A stretch of DNA of 64,000 bases from Hyphomicrobiales bacterium. GTDB lineage: Bacteria > Pseudomonadota > Alphaproteobacteria > Rhizobiales > Rhizobiaceae. Every line of letters begins with the position of its first letter. The stretch's first letter is position 1. Shown piece by piece: positions 41,417-50,324 of the stretch. The notes under the pieces are model-generated. The model saw only the letters and a list, made by a program, of their open reading frames with translations, was not told where the DNA came from and did no database searches. The stretch spans positions 17,584 to 81,583 of the forward strand of contig UBJR01000014.1 of the NCBI GenBank assembly GCA_900465675.1, written 5' to 3'. A program made the translations under genes and the position numbers.

Positions 41417-41561
41417 GGCCCCCTCATCCGGCTGCCGCCACCTTCTCCCAGAGGGGAGAAGCGACTCGTGGCGGCGTGCCGTTCCGTCTCAGATTTCGGG
41501 GTAGGCGGTTCTTTTCCCTTCTTCCCCGGGGAGAAGGTGCCCAAAGGGCGGATGAGGGCGC
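41417..41561. repeat. Large palindromic intergenic repeat, RIME-like, copy 2
   Basis: It begins CGGCCCCCTCATCCGGCTGC with the CCTTCTCCC block, and ends GGGGAGAAGGTGCCCAAAGG followed by GCGGATGAGGGC. The arms match copy 1 at 6269-6385 closely, while the centre differs in length and sequence (about 145 against 117 bases). It lies between the convergent alkyltransferase and SorC-type genes. Confidence 0.8.
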
Positions 41562-41573
41562 CAAGTCCGCGAG

Positions 41574-42554
41574 CTAGCCTTCGGCCAATTCCAACAATGC
41601 TTTCGCCGCGCTCTCATCCGTGATCAGCGTATTGCAGCCGATCCGCTTGATCGTGGCGCGAATAGCGGTGGCGCGGTGTGCGCCGCCGGAGGAGAGCACG
41701 ATGTGCTTTGCCTTTTTCAACGTGTCGAGATCGACCGACATGACGCGGCTGTTGATCGAGTGATCGACGGTGTTTCCGTCCTTGTCGAGGAAGTTGAACA
41801 TCGTGTCGCAGACGCAGCCGGCGTCGATCAGCTCTTGCAGCTCGGCCTTCGAAATCCATCCCTCGGAGAGCGACGTCGAATGCGGACCGATATCGCCGCA
41901 GGAGACGATTGCCAGGTCAAGATTCTCGGCAAGCCGGTAGATCGAGTCAAGGCCGCATTTATCGATCAGGTTGCGTTTGGTCTCGATGGAATCGACCAGC
42001 AGCGGCGCCAGGAACATGTAGCACTCGGCGCCGAGCTGACTCGCCAGGCGCCAGGTGTAGTCGATTGGATTGGTCTGGTGCACGGCAACGACGCCACCGA
42101 GCAGCGAGACGACCTTGCAATTGTCGCGCCGGGGCGAGCGGAAGCTTGAGAGCGAGGCTGTCATCGTGCGGCCCCAGCCGACGCCGATCGTGTAGTTGTC
42201 GGGGATGGCTTCGGAGAGAAACTGGCCGAGCGCCAGGCCGACGCTTTTCGCCAGCGCATTAACGTCGCTGTTTGCGGGGGAGGGGACGACAATTGCCTCA
42301 TCAAGGCCGTAGGCGCGCTCGAGCTTGACCGAAAGCTCGACACAGTCGCCGATCGAATCGTTGATCCAGATCTGCACTTCGCTGCGCTTCATCGCTTCGT
42401 CGAGAAGGCGGATGACGGTGGTGCGGCTGATGCCGAGTTGCTCGGCAACGTCCTTCTGCGTGAGGCCCTGATTGTAGTAGAGCCACGCCGCCCTGAGCCT
42501 CAGCGAGGAAGCTTCGGAATAAGCGGTGTGCGTGCCGCGCTTCAGCTTGACCAC
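41574..42554 (-). CDS. SorC-family sugar-binding transcriptional regulator
   Basis: A 326-residue regulator starting at GTG 42554 behind GGGAGAAG. The helix-turn-helix is at about 32-58 (LTQKDVAEQLGISRTTVIRL) and the SorC ligand domain follows (IGVGWGRTMTASLSSF). It diverges from transaldolase across a 434-base region. Related SorC proteins respond to phosphorylated sugars or polyols. A pentose- or erythritol-type signal would suit control of transaldolase, but that is inference. Confidence 0.88.
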   Translation of the reverse strand: MVKLKRGTHTAYSEASSLRLRAAWLYYNQGLTQKDVAEQLGISRTTVIRLLDEAMKRSEVQIWINDSIGDCVELSVKLERAYGLDEAIVVPSPANSDVNALAKSVGLALGQFLSEAIPDNYTIGVGWGRTMTASLSSFRSPRRDNCKVVSLLGGVVAVHQTNPIDYTWRLASQLGAECYMFLAPLLVDSIETKRNLIDKCGLDSIYRLAENLDLAIVSCGDIGPHSTSLSEGWISKAELQELIDAGCVCDTMFNFLDKDGNTVDHSINSRVMSVDLDTLKKAKHIVLSSGGAHRATAIRATIKRIGCNTLITDESAAKALLELAEG

Positions 42555-42988
42555 ATCTTCTCCCGCGAGAATTTCACCCTAATTGCCTGCAGCAAGCGAA
42601 AGGCGCTCGGGCATCGCATTGTTCCCGCCGATAATGACGGGTGTGACACTTATGTCAATTGAAATGCACAAATGTCCTTGACTTTCGATGAACGGAATTG
42701 CGATATTATCCGCGACAGACGTCGTTCTTGTCCGTCCGAGGAGGACAGTGTGCGGGCATACGGAAAGTCAGGACCGGCCTTGGTGCCGCAGGCATTGCCT
42801 GCGCCGAATTATCGCGCCATTCTTTCGGCTCCGGCCCGGAACATTGCCGGTGCAACTCCCGTTAGCTCAACAGCCGTGATGGAGCCGCGCTTCTTCGCCT
42901 GCAACACGAACGTCAGCATTCCGTAGATCACCTCTTTTCCGGGCGAAGGTCGCGCCGGTTCGCAGCTCAGTCACAAAGGATTTTGACC
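42555..42988. other. 434-base divergent promoter region upstream of transaldolase
   Basis: No convincing gene was found here. The part next to the SorC gene contains TGACA-CTTA-TGTCA (42644-42657). A TTGACT at 42678-42683 with GATATT 18 bases further is a possible promoter toward transaldolase. That would leave a leader of nearly 280 bases, long for such a gene, which includes a GCAGGCATTGCCTGC palindrome (42789-42803) that could fold. A small RNA or leader peptide cannot be excluded, but nothing supports one directly. Confidence 0.5.
42644..42657. promoter_or_regulatory. Candidate SorC-type operator
   Basis: TGACA and TGTCA form a five-base inverted repeat around CTTA, about 90 bases upstream of the SorC-type gene start and 20 bases before a possible -35 for transaldolase. 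Confidence 0.35.
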
Positions 42989-43954
42989 ATGACATCCAAG
43001 CTTGACCAACTCCGCGAGATAACCACGGTGGTTGCCGATACCGGCGACATCGAGGCCGTGGCGCGCCTGAAGCCCGTCGATTGCACGACTAACCCGAGCA
43101 TCGTTCTGAAGGCACTCGGCACGCCGATGTTTGCCGATGCGATCAAGGAAGGTGTTGCCTGGGGCAAGAAGCAGGGCGGCAATGCCGAGGCTGTTTCGGC
43201 CGCCGTTGCCGATCGCCTGGCGATCTCCGTTGGTGCCGCGCTCTCGAAGCTGGTGCCTGGCCGCGTCTCGACGGAAGTCGATGCCGACCTTTCCTTCGAT
43301 ACCAAGGCTTCGATCGACAAGGCTCACAGCATCATCGCCGGCTACAAGGAACGTGGCATCGAGAAGGACCGTATCCTGATCAAGCTCGCATCCACCTGGG
43401 AAGGCATCCGCGCTGCCGAAGTGCTGCAGAAGGAAGGCATCGACTGCAACCTGACGCTGCTCTTCTCGAAGGCACAGGCCGTCGCCTGCGCTGACGCCAA
43501 GGTGTTCCTGATCTCGCCCTTCGTCGGCCGTATTCTCGACTGGTACAAGAAGTCGACGGGCAAGGATTACACGCCTGAGGAAGATCCGGGCGTGGTCTCC
43601 GTTCGCGATATCTACAACTACTACAAGGCCAACGACATCAAGACGATCGTCATGGGTGCCTCGTTCCGCAGCGCCGGTGAAATCGAAGCGCTGGCCGGTT
43701 GCGATCGCCTGACGATTGCGCCGAACCTGCTCGATGAACTGTCGAACGACCAGGGCAAGCTCGAGCGCAAGCTGTCGCCGGAGACGGTGAAGCCGGCTGC
43801 GAAGATCAGCGTCGATGAAAAGACGTTCCGCTGGATGATGAACGAAGATGCGATGGCGACCGAAAAGCTCGCCGAAGGCATCCGCGCGTTCGCCAAGGAT
43901 CTCGGCACGCTGCGCGGCATGGTGCAGAAGGAACTGCAGCTCGCTGCTGCCTAA
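42989..43954 (+). CDS. tal: Transaldolase, TalB type
   Basis: A 321-residue pentose phosphate enzyme that moves dihydroxyacetone from sedoheptulose 7-phosphate to glyceraldehyde 3-phosphate. The Schiff-base Lys132 lies in ILIKLASTWEG and Asp17 in VVADTGD, at the same numbers as in E. coli TalB. The ATG at 42989 follows AAAGGA. The full-length class I form and the strong terminator after it indicate a single-gene unit. Divergent control by a SorC-type protein is likely. Confidence 0.95.
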   Translation: MTSKLDQLREITTVVADTGDIEAVARLKPVDCTTNPSIVLKALGTPMFADAIKEGVAWGKKQGGNAEAVSAAVADRLAISVGAALSKLVPGRVSTEVDADLSFDTKASIDKAHSIIAGYKERGIEKDRILIKLASTWEGIRAAEVLQKEGIDCNLTLLFSKAQAVACADAKVFLISPFVGRILDWYKKSTGKDYTPEEDPGVVSVRDIYNYYKANDIKTIVMGASFRSAGEIEALAGCDRLTIAPNLLDELSNDQGKLERKLSPETVKPAAKISVDEKTFRWMMNEDAMATEKLAEGIRAFAKDLGTLRGMVQKELQLAAA

Positions 43955-43974
43955 GGCCTTTACACAAGTCCTTG

Positions 43975-44010
43975 AAAAGGCCCGGACGCCGATGGTGTCC
44001 GGGCCTTTTT
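43975..44010 (+). terminator. Intrinsic terminator of transaldolase
   Basis: AAAAGGCCCGGAC (43975-43987) pairs with GTCCGGGCCTTTT (43997-44009) in a 13-pair stem with a nine-base loop and a T run. Confidence 0.92.
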
Positions 44011-44047
44011 CATGTTTCATATCATCAGCTGAGACGGGAGAAGCGGA

Positions 44048-44713
44048 ATGGCAGGCGGGAAGCGCTCCGGGTTTATGAGCTACGCAATCAGGCATGGCAG
44101 TTTCATCATCGCTTTCGCTGCCGGGTTTGCTGTGTTCCTGCTGCTGACGTCCCGCGACGTGAATGCCAAGAATGTGCTGGTCGGCTGGAATGTGACAGCG
44201 ATCGTCTTCATCGTGATAAGCTGGCGCAAGATGCTGCGGGCGACCGTTTCCGATATTCGCCGCCGCTCCGAAGACCTCGATTTTTCCGATACGTTCGTAC
44301 TGTTCCTGTCGATCGCCGCCGCCGTTGCGAGCATTGCCGGTATCGGTCTCGAGCTGCATTCAGTCAAGGACGCGCCGGCCGATGTGGCGCTGGGACGGGC
44401 CATGGCGGCGATCGTCACCATCCTGATTTCCTGGGTTTTCCTGCACACGCTCTTCACGATCCACTATGCCCACCGTTTTTATGGCGGGCGGGACAAGGCT
44501 GAAGGTCTGGTTTTTCCAGACAAGATAGAGGAGCCCATCTATTGGGACTTCCTCTATTTCTCCTTCACCATCGGTGTCGCCGCACAGACGGCCGATATCG
44601 GCCTGTCGTCGCGCACGATGCGCAAGATCGCGCTGCTGCATGCCGTGCTGTCGTTTCTCTTCAACACGACAATCCTGGCGCTGGCGATCAATGTCGGGGC
44701 GAGCCTGCTCTGA
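44048..44713 (+). CDS. DUF1345 membrane protein
   Basis: A 221-residue protein with about five hydrophobic spans. The family-specific motif HTLFTIHYAHRFY near residue 137, followed by YWDFLYFSFTIGVAAQTAD, places it in DUF1345. The function is unknown. It has an AGCGGAATG start context and a terminator overlapping its stop. Confidence 0.85.
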   Translation: MAGGKRSGFMSYAIRHGSFIIAFAAGFAVFLLLTSRDVNAKNVLVGWNVTAIVFIVISWRKMLRATVSDIRRRSEDLDFSDTFVLFLSIAAAVASIAGIGLELHSVKDAPADVALGRAMAAIVTILISWVFLHTLFTIHYAHRFYGGRDKAEGLVFPDKIEEPIYWDFLYFSFTIGVAAQTADIGLSSRTMRKIALLHAVLSFLFNTTILALAINVGASLL

Positions 44714-44728
44714 GGCTCGCCGCTTTTT
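44698..44728 (+). terminator. Terminator overlapping the DUF1345 stop
   Basis: GGCGAGCC (44698-44705) pairs with GGCTCGCC (44714-44721) around an eight-base loop that includes the TGA, and GCTTTTTGC follows. Confidence 0.75.
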
Positions 44729-44731
44729 GCG

Positions 44732-44905
44732 CTAGAGGATCGCCTGTCCCGCCATCAGTGCAAGGACGAGGAAGATCAGGAAGATCACCAGGGCGATGCC
44801 GAAGAGGACGCGCGCGATCGTCGCGGTCGCAGCGGATATGCCCGAGAAGCCGAAGAAGCCGGCGATCAGCGAAATGACGAAAAATATGAGAGCCCACTTA
44901 AGCAT
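44732..44905 (-). CDS. DUF1328 small membrane protein (YtjA family)
   Basis: A 57-residue protein with two hydrophobic helices (about 4-24 and 30-52), opening MLKWALIFFVISLIAGFFGF. The sequence is typical of the DUF1328/YtjA family, which is abundant under stress in many proteobacteria but has no known function. The ATG at 44905 follows AGAGGAAA; a longer frame upstream lacks coding character. Confidence 0.88.
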   Translation of the reverse strand: MLKWALIFFVISLIAGFFGFSGISAATATIARVLFGIALVIFLIFLVLALMAGQAIL

Positions 44906-45180
44906 GGAGGTTTCCTCTGTGTTGGACGCAGAAGAAGACGCGGAAGACGGCAATTTGTTCCCGTCGCATAATAAAATCGATTGAAATAACAGGCGATTTT
45001 CCAATCTGCCTTCATCGGCCGGTCGCAGGGCTTTTCAACCGGGCCTTGATCTGTTTCAAACTTTTTCTAGGAAGAGCCCCCAATTCCTAAGGGTCACGAT
45101 CTGCCGCGTATCTGCGCTGCAGGCGCGCTGAAGGCGTGGGGATTTTCTCATCGATTTGCCCCATCGACGAAAGTGCCTTG

Positions 45181-45813
45181 ATGTCCTCCTTCTTTGATCC
45201 CGCCGTCATTTCCATCTATCTCGAAGTCATCATGATCAACATCATCCTCTCCGGGGATAATGTGATTGTCATCGGCATGGCGGCGGCGGGTCTGGCGCCG
45301 GAGCTGCGCGGCAAGGCGATCGTCGCAGGCATTGCCGCAGCTGCGGTGATCCGCATCGTCTTCGCCGTCATCGCCGCCGAACTGCTCGTCATCAAGGGGA
45401 TCAACCTGATCGGCGGCTTCCTGCTGCTCTGGATCTGCTGGACGATGTTCAAGGAACTTCGGGAGGCGGGCGAAGAAGAGGGTGGAGATGACGCGGCCGG
45501 GCATCATGCGCACAAGCCGAAGCTTCTGCGTCAGGCGATCGGGCAGATCATCTTCGCCGATCTCTCGATGTCGCTCGATAACGTTCTGGCGGTGGCGGGT
45601 GCCGCGAAATCGAACATGACGGCGCTGGTTTTCGGCCTCATTCTCTCGGTCGTTCTCATGGGCGTCGCCTCGAATTTCGTCGCCAAGCTGCTCAGCCGCT
45701 TCCGCTGGATCGGCTGGATCGGTCTTGCCATCATCGTCTATGTGGCGCTCGACATGATCTGGGAAGGCGGCTGGGAGCTATGGGCGCTCTATGGTGCCCA
45801 GGTGGTCACCTAA
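45181..45813 (+). CDS. TerC-family integral membrane protein (YjbE type)
   Basis: A 210-residue membrane protein. The two TerC half-motifs with membrane acidic residues are IILSGDNVIVIGMAA (about residue 20) and ADLSMSLDNVLAVAGAA (about 124), separated by a His/Asp-rich cytosolic loop (GGDDAAGHHAHK). The family includes Mn efflux and metal-homeostasis proteins. ATG 45181 has a weak ribosome-binding site; a GTG at 45136 would add 15 residues. It shares four bases with the convergent LuxR-type gene. Confidence 0.87.
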   Translation: MSSFFDPAVISIYLEVIMINIILSGDNVIVIGMAAAGLAPELRGKAIVAGIAAAAVIRIVFAVIAAELLVIKGINLIGGFLLLWICWTMFKELREAGEEEGGDDAAGHHAHKPKLLRQAIGQIIFADLSMSLDNVLAVAGAAKSNMTALVFGLILSVVLMGVASNFVAKLLSRFRWIGWIGLAIIVYVALDMIWEGGWELWALYGAQVVT

Positions 45814-46907
45814 GACTTCAGACCTGAGAGCAGGGCGATCAGCTGCGCCTGCCTTTGAGTGCCCGTCTTGGCGAGTACGCGTTTGACGTAGCCGCGCGCC
45901 GTTTCATATTGCAGTCCGCAAATGGTGGCGATTTCTCGCGGCGAGGAGCCGTCAAGCAGCAGCTTTGCCACCGTGCCTTCCTGCGGCGTCAGCGCAAAGG
46001 TGCTGCGCAGCAGCTCAATGCTCGGCCCTTCGCGTTCTGCGAGGTCGGTGATCAGGACGACAACGCTGGAATGGGCAAAGAGGTCTGCGGCGAGACCCTG
46101 AAGCTTCTGGACGCGGGCGACCAGCGGCGGCTTTCCGGTTCGGGATATGCGGACAGACGGAAGATCGATGAACAGCGCGCCATCGGCCGCCGACAGGACC
46201 TGCCGCTGCAGCTGCGCCGCCTCGCTCTGTTTTACCGAGAAGAACTCGCCGCCTGCGACGCGGACTTCGTCATCGAGCAGCTTTTCGGCTCGGCTGTTGA
46301 GATAGGTGATCCGGCCCTTGCGGTCGAAGAAGATTGCTGCGGCGGCAGTGAGGTCGAAGGCGTCTCCCATGCCGCCGACCTTTGCCGCATCAAGGGTCCG
46401 GACGATCTCCGCGGCGGCCGAGAGCCGTGATTGCATGGCGAGCAGCAGCGGTTCATCAGAGCGGTCGAAGGGCGTGTCGTTCATGCCCCGCTGCAGATTG
46501 ATGCTGAGGGTGCTGCCCCTGATTTCGAAGAGGACCATCGCGGAATAGCGCATGCCGAAGCGCGCCAGAAAATCGGTATAAAAGGCCTGGCGCTCGAAAT
46601 CGGCGCTGTCTGCGATGTCGTGCTCGATCACCACGCCCTTGCTGAGGCCGATCGGCAGACCGCGCTCGCGAAAGTCGCGCTTGTACCAGCCTTCGGCGAA
46701 ATAGACGTCGAAGGCCTCCAGAAAATTGGGGGTGGTCAGCACGCCAGCTTCGAATTTTCCGCGCACGGGCATGATGTGCGCGCCGGCCGAACCGGTCGCG
46801 CGGCTGATCGCCTCCAGCGTGCCGGCCCAAGTCTCCGGCATCAATGCGGAATCCATCAAACCGGCAAGTGCGCGCTCGAGTTCTGCAATATTAATTACCG
46901 ATGCCAT
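45810..46907 (-). CDS. LuxR-type helix-turn-helix regulator without known sensor
   Basis: A 365-residue protein whose last 65 residues form a LuxR/NarL DNA-binding domain (FALTPQEGTVAKLLLDGSSP, then GLQYETARGYVKRVLAKTGT). The first 290 residues contain a PAS-like stretch (AAAIFFDRKGRITYLNSRAE, about residue 190) and no autoinducer-binding or receiver domain that I recognise. Rhizobia have many such orphan regulators. Its targets cannot be guessed. Confidence 0.85.
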   Translation of the reverse strand: MASVINIAELERALAGLMDSALMPETWAGTLEAISRATGSAGAHIMPVRGKFEAGVLTTPNFLEAFDVYFAEGWYKRDFRERGLPIGLSKGVVIEHDIADSADFERQAFYTDFLARFGMRYSAMVLFEIRGSTLSINLQRGMNDTPFDRSDEPLLLAMQSRLSAAAEIVRTLDAAKVGGMGDAFDLTAAAAIFFDRKGRITYLNSRAEKLLDDEVRVAGGEFFSVKQSEAAQLQRQVLSAADGALFIDLPSVRISRTGKPPLVARVQKLQGLAADLFAHSSVVVLITDLAEREGPSIELLRSTFALTPQEGTVAKLLLDGSSPREIATICGLQYETARGYVKRVLAKTGTQRQAQLIALLSGLKS

Positions 46908-47006
46908 TGAAACTTATCAGCCTTCGTAGCCCCCCGCGGCCATTGCCAAGGCTTTGCTCAAATATGGAGCAGATGTTCGTTCAACGCAATATTGAAATAT
47001 ATCAAC

Positions 47007-47035
47007 AAAAAGACCGCCGTAGTTGTTCACGGCGG
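47007..47035 (-). terminator. Intrinsic terminator of the polyamine operon
   Basis: Read on the minus strand, CCGCCGT pairs with ACGGCGG (plus-strand 47014-47020 and 47029-47035) and is followed by TCTTTTTG. It is the second of two hairpins after the aldehyde dehydrogenase gene. Confidence 0.7.
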
Positions 47036-47060
47036 CCTCGTATCACAGATATGTTATTGC

Positions 47061-47080
47061 AATAACCCCTTCGGGTTATT
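47061..47080 (-). terminator. Hairpin directly after the aldehyde dehydrogenase stop
   Basis: AATAACCC and GGGTTATT pair perfectly around a four-base loop and abut the stop codon. There is no T run, so it may protect the 3' end, with termination at the next hairpin. Confidence 0.5.
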
Positions 47081-48508
47081 TCATCCGTGGTTGATCATTA
47101 CGTGGCGGACCGCCGTGTAGTCTTCCAAAGCATAGACCGACATGTCCTTGCCGTAGCCGGATTGCTTGACGCCACCATGCGGCATCTCGTTGACCAGCAT
47201 GAAATGCGTGTTGATCCAGGTGCAGCCATATTGCAGGCGGGCGGCCGTCTTCATGCCGCGGCCGATATCCTTGGTCCAGACGGAAGAGGCCAGGCCGTAG
47301 TCGCTGTCATTCGCCCAGGTCACGGCATCCTCGACATCGCTGAAGCGGGTGACCGAGACGACGGGGCCGAAGACTTCGCGGCGGACGATCTCATCGTCCT
47401 GCGTCGCGCCGGCAATGACGGTCGGGGTGAAGAAGAAGCCCTTGTCGCCGGAGGCCTTGCCACCGGTGGTGACTTCCATGTGCTTGTGCTCGGATGCCCG
47501 GGCGACGAAACTTTCCACGCGGTCGCGCTGGCGCTTGGAGATCAGCGGGCCGATCTCGTTTTCGGTGTCTTCGGCCTGATTGAACTTGATCGAGGAGACG
47601 GCGGAGGAGAGGTCGGCGACGAATTTGTCGTAGACCTTGGCGTCGGCATAGATGCGGCAGGCGGCGGTGCAGTCCTGACCGGCATTGTAATAGCCGAAGG
47701 TGCGGATGCCGGCGACGACGGCGTCGATATCGGCATCGTCGAAGACGATGACCGGCGCCTTGCCGCCGAGTTCCAGATGGGTGCGCTTGACGGTCTTGGC
47801 GGCGGCCTGCAACACCTTCTTGCCGGTGGCGACATCGCCGGTGATCGACACCATGCCGATCTTCGGATGGTTGATCAGCGCGTTGCCGACGCTCTCGCCG
47901 CGGCCGAGGATGACGTTGACGACGCCTTCGGGCAGGATTTCGGAGAGCAGCTTCGCCATCTTCAGCGCCGTTAGCGGCGTCTGTTCAGAGGGCTTGAAGA
48001 CAACCGTGTTGCCGCCGGCGATCGCCGGTGCCAGCTTCCAGGCCATCATCATCAGCGGATAGTTCCAGGGCGCGATCGAGCCGACGATGCCGATCGGATC
48101 GCGGCGGATCATCGAGGTGTGACCGGGCAGGTATTCGCCGGCGGCTGGGGCATGCAGATTGCGCACGGCGCCCGCAAAGAAGCGGTAGCAATCGACGATC
48201 GCCGGGATTTCATCGTTGAGGACGGCGTTGATCGGCTTGCCGCAGTTCAGCGCTTCCAGCGCCGCGAAACCCTGCGCATCCCGCTCGATCGCGTCGGCGA
48301 TCTTCAGGAGGTAGGAGGAGCGCTCGCCGGGCGTCGTCTGCGACCAGCTCTTGAAGGCCTTATCGGCGGAATCTACGGCGGCGTCGACCTGGCCGAGCGA
48401 CGCTTCCGGCAGATCCAGCACCTTTTCGCCCGTCTTCGGGTTCAGGACGTGTTCTTCCGTTTCCGTGCCCGCTTCGAAGCGCGAGCCGATCAGCATTTGG
48501 GTGTCCAT
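47081..48508 (-). CDS. patD: Gamma-aminobutyraldehyde dehydrogenase-type aldehyde dehydrogenase
   Basis: A 475-residue NAD(P)-dependent aldehyde dehydrogenase. The catalytic Cys280 is in NAGQDCTAACR, Glu246 in LELGGKAP and Asn149 in APWNYPL. The sequence resembles E. coli PatD (YdcW), which oxidises 4-aminobutanal from putrescine to GABA. The gene is last in an operon with an ABC importer arranged like E. coli ydcSTUV-patD, which supports the assignment. ATG at 48508 follows AAGGGAGAAC. Confidence 0.85.
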   Translation of the reverse strand: MDTQMLIGSRFEAGTETEEHVLNPKTGEKVLDLPEASLGQVDAAVDSADKAFKSWSQTTPGERSSYLLKIADAIERDAQGFAALEALNCGKPINAVLNDEIPAIVDCYRFFAGAVRNLHAPAAGEYLPGHTSMIRRDPIGIVGSIAPWNYPLMMMAWKLAPAIAGGNTVVFKPSEQTPLTALKMAKLLSEILPEGVVNVILGRGESVGNALINHPKIGMVSITGDVATGKKVLQAAAKTVKRTHLELGGKAPVIVFDDADIDAVVAGIRTFGYYNAGQDCTAACRIYADAKVYDKFVADLSSAVSSIKFNQAEDTENEIGPLISKRQRDRVESFVARASEHKHMEVTTGGKASGDKGFFFTPTVIAGATQDDEIVRREVFGPVVSVTRFSDVEDAVTWANDSDYGLASSVWTKDIGRGMKTAARLQYGCTWINTHFMLVNEMPHGGVKQSGYGKDMSVYALEDYTAVRHVMINHG

Positions 48509-48556
48509 GATGTTCTCCCTTTTGTTCATCGAGCGGATGGGGGCATCCCACTCTGG

Positions 48557-49372
48557 TTATTTTCCGGCGCCGGCAATCTGGTCGCCGTCGCGGGTGAGGT
48601 AATAGGCTGCGAGGATTGGCAGGAAGGTAACCAGCACGACCACCATGGCGACCACGTTGGTGACGGGGCGCTGGCGCGGGCGGATCAGCTCTTCCAGCAT
48701 CCAGATCGGCAGCGTTGATTGCTGCCCGCCGGTGAAGGTGGTGACGATGACTTCGTCGAAGGACAGCGCGAATGCCAGCATGCCGCCGGCCAAGAGCGCC
48801 GTGCCGATATTCGGCAACACGACATGGCGGAAGGTCTGGAAGCCATCTGCGCCGAGGTCCATCGAGGCCTCGATCAGCGAGCCCGACGTTCGCCGGAAGC
48901 GGGCGACGGCGTTGTTATAGACGACGACGACGCAGAAGGTGGCGTGACCGAGCACGATCGTCCAGACCGAGAACGGGATATCGAACAGGCTGAAGGCCGA
49001 GCGCAGCGCAATGCCGGTGATGATCCCGGGAAGGGCGATCGGCAGGATGACGAGCAGCGAGATCGCCTCACGGCCGAAGAATTTCGTCTGGCTGACGGCG
49101 GCGGCGCAGAGCGTGCCCAGCACGAGCGCGATCGCGGTGGCGATGCAGGCGACCTGAACGGACAGCCCCAATGCGGACCAGACGTCCGGGCGGTTCCAGG
49201 CAATGCCGAACCACTGCAGGGTCAGGCCGGGCGGCGGCCACTGGTAGCTCTTCTCTTCCGTCGTGAAGGCATAGACGAAGATCAGCAGGATCGGCAGATG
49301 CAGGAAGAGCAGCCCGCCTGCGGCGGCGATCTTGAGGATCAGAGGGGATCGTTGTCCGCGATCAGAGCGCAT
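48557..49372 (-). CDS. Polyamine-type ABC transporter permease, PotI/YdcV type
   Basis: A 271-residue permease with six spans and an EAA-type loop near residue 165 (LIEASMDLGADGFQTFRHV). ATG 49372 overlaps the preceding permease gene by 11 bases; GGGAGC lies just upstream. It pairs with the PotH-type subunit encoded upstream. Confidence 0.92.
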   Translation of the reverse strand: MRSDRGQRSPLILKIAAAGGLLFLHLPILLIFVYAFTTEEKSYQWPPPGLTLQWFGIAWNRPDVWSALGLSVQVACIATAIALVLGTLCAAAVSQTKFFGREAISLLVILPIALPGIITGIALRSAFSLFDIPFSVWTIVLGHATFCVVVVYNNAVARFRRTSGSLIEASMDLGADGFQTFRHVVLPNIGTALLAGGMLAFALSFDEVIVTTFTGGQQSTLPIWMLEELIRPRQRPVTNVVAMVVVLVTFLPILAAYYLTRDGDQIAGAGK

Positions 49373-50324
49373 CGAAAGCTCCCTGTTTTTTGGCAAGCCA
49401 GAGATAGATGGCCATGATGACGATCGGCACGACGGAGAAGGCGGCGGCGAGCGGCACGTTTCCGGCCGTGCCCTGCTGCGTATAGACCGCCTGGCCGATG
49501 AAAAGACGCGAGGAACCGATGATCTGCGGGATGATGTAGTCGCCGAGCGTCAACGAGAAGGTGAAGATCGAACCGGCGACGATGCCCGGCAGTGCCAGCG
49601 GGAAGAGCACGGTGCGGAAGGTCTGGCGCGGGGTGGCGCCGAGATCCGAAGAGGCCTCGATCAGGTTACCGGGCACGCGCTCGAGGGCGGCCTGCGTCGG
49701 CAGGATCATGTAGGGCAGCCAGATATAGACGAAGACGATGAAAGTGCCGAGGTAGCTGACGGAGAGCGAATTGCCGCCGATGACGGGCAGGTTCAGGATG
49801 CCGTCGAGCAGCCAGGAGAGATAGAGCTTGTCGAAGAACCAGGTGAGGATGCCTTCCTTAGCGAGGATCAGCTTCCAGGCGTAGATCTTCACCAGATAGC
49901 TCGACCAGAGCGGCAGCATGATGCCGAGATAGAAGAGCGCCTTCCATTTTCCCTGCGCATAGCGCGCCGCATAATAGGCGATCGGGAAGGCGATGAAGGC
50001 GGAGGCGACGGTGACGAGCGCCGCCATGACCACCGTGCGGACGATGATGTCGAAATTGGTCGGGTTCAGCAGCTGCGCATAGGTGGACAGCGTGAACTCG
50101 TAGCTGATCATCCCCGAGAAATCGTCGATCGAGAAGAAGCTCTGCAGCAAAAGAGCGATCAGCGAGCCGATATAGATGATGCCAAGCCAGAGCAGCGGCG
50201 GTGTCAGCATCAGGAACAGCAGCAGTTTCGGGTGCCGCCAGAAGGCGTCGGAGAGGCTGCCGAAAAACCCGCCTCGGCCGGGCAGGATCGACGTGTCCTT
50301 GCCTGTCATCGCAATGGCGCTCAT
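49362..50324 (-). CDS. Polyamine-type ABC transporter permease, PotH/YdcU type
   Basis: A 320-residue permease. The EAA-type loop is at about 223-240 (LIEASSDLGATPRQTFRTV) and the spermidine/putrescine-family IMLPLWSSYLVKIYAW segment is near residue 134. Its ATG overlaps the ATPase stop as ATGA. It works with the PotI-type subunit. Confidence 0.92.
   Translation of the reverse strand: MSAIAMTGKDTSILPGRGGFFGSLSDAFWRHPKLLLFLMLTPPLLWLGIIYIGSLIALLLQSFFSIDDFSGMISYEFTLSTYAQLLNPTNFDIIVRTVVMAALVTVASAFIAFPIAYYAARYAQGKWKALFYLGIMLPLWSSYLVKIYAWKLILAKEGILTWFFDKLYLSWLLDGILNLPVIGGNSLSVSYLGTFIVFVYIWLPYMILPTQAALERVPGNLIEASSDLGATPRQTFRTVLFPLALPGIVAGSIFTFSLTLGDYIIPQIIGSSRLFIGQAVYTQQGTAGNVPLAAAFSVVPIVIMAIYLWLAKKQGAFDAL

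Noticed and set aside
44906..45180. Possible Mn-sensing yybP-ykoY riboswitch upstream of the first TerC gene
   Set aside because: Only a weak TAGGAA/TTCCTA stem (45068-45089) was seen; the conserved loops of that riboswitch were not found by eye.
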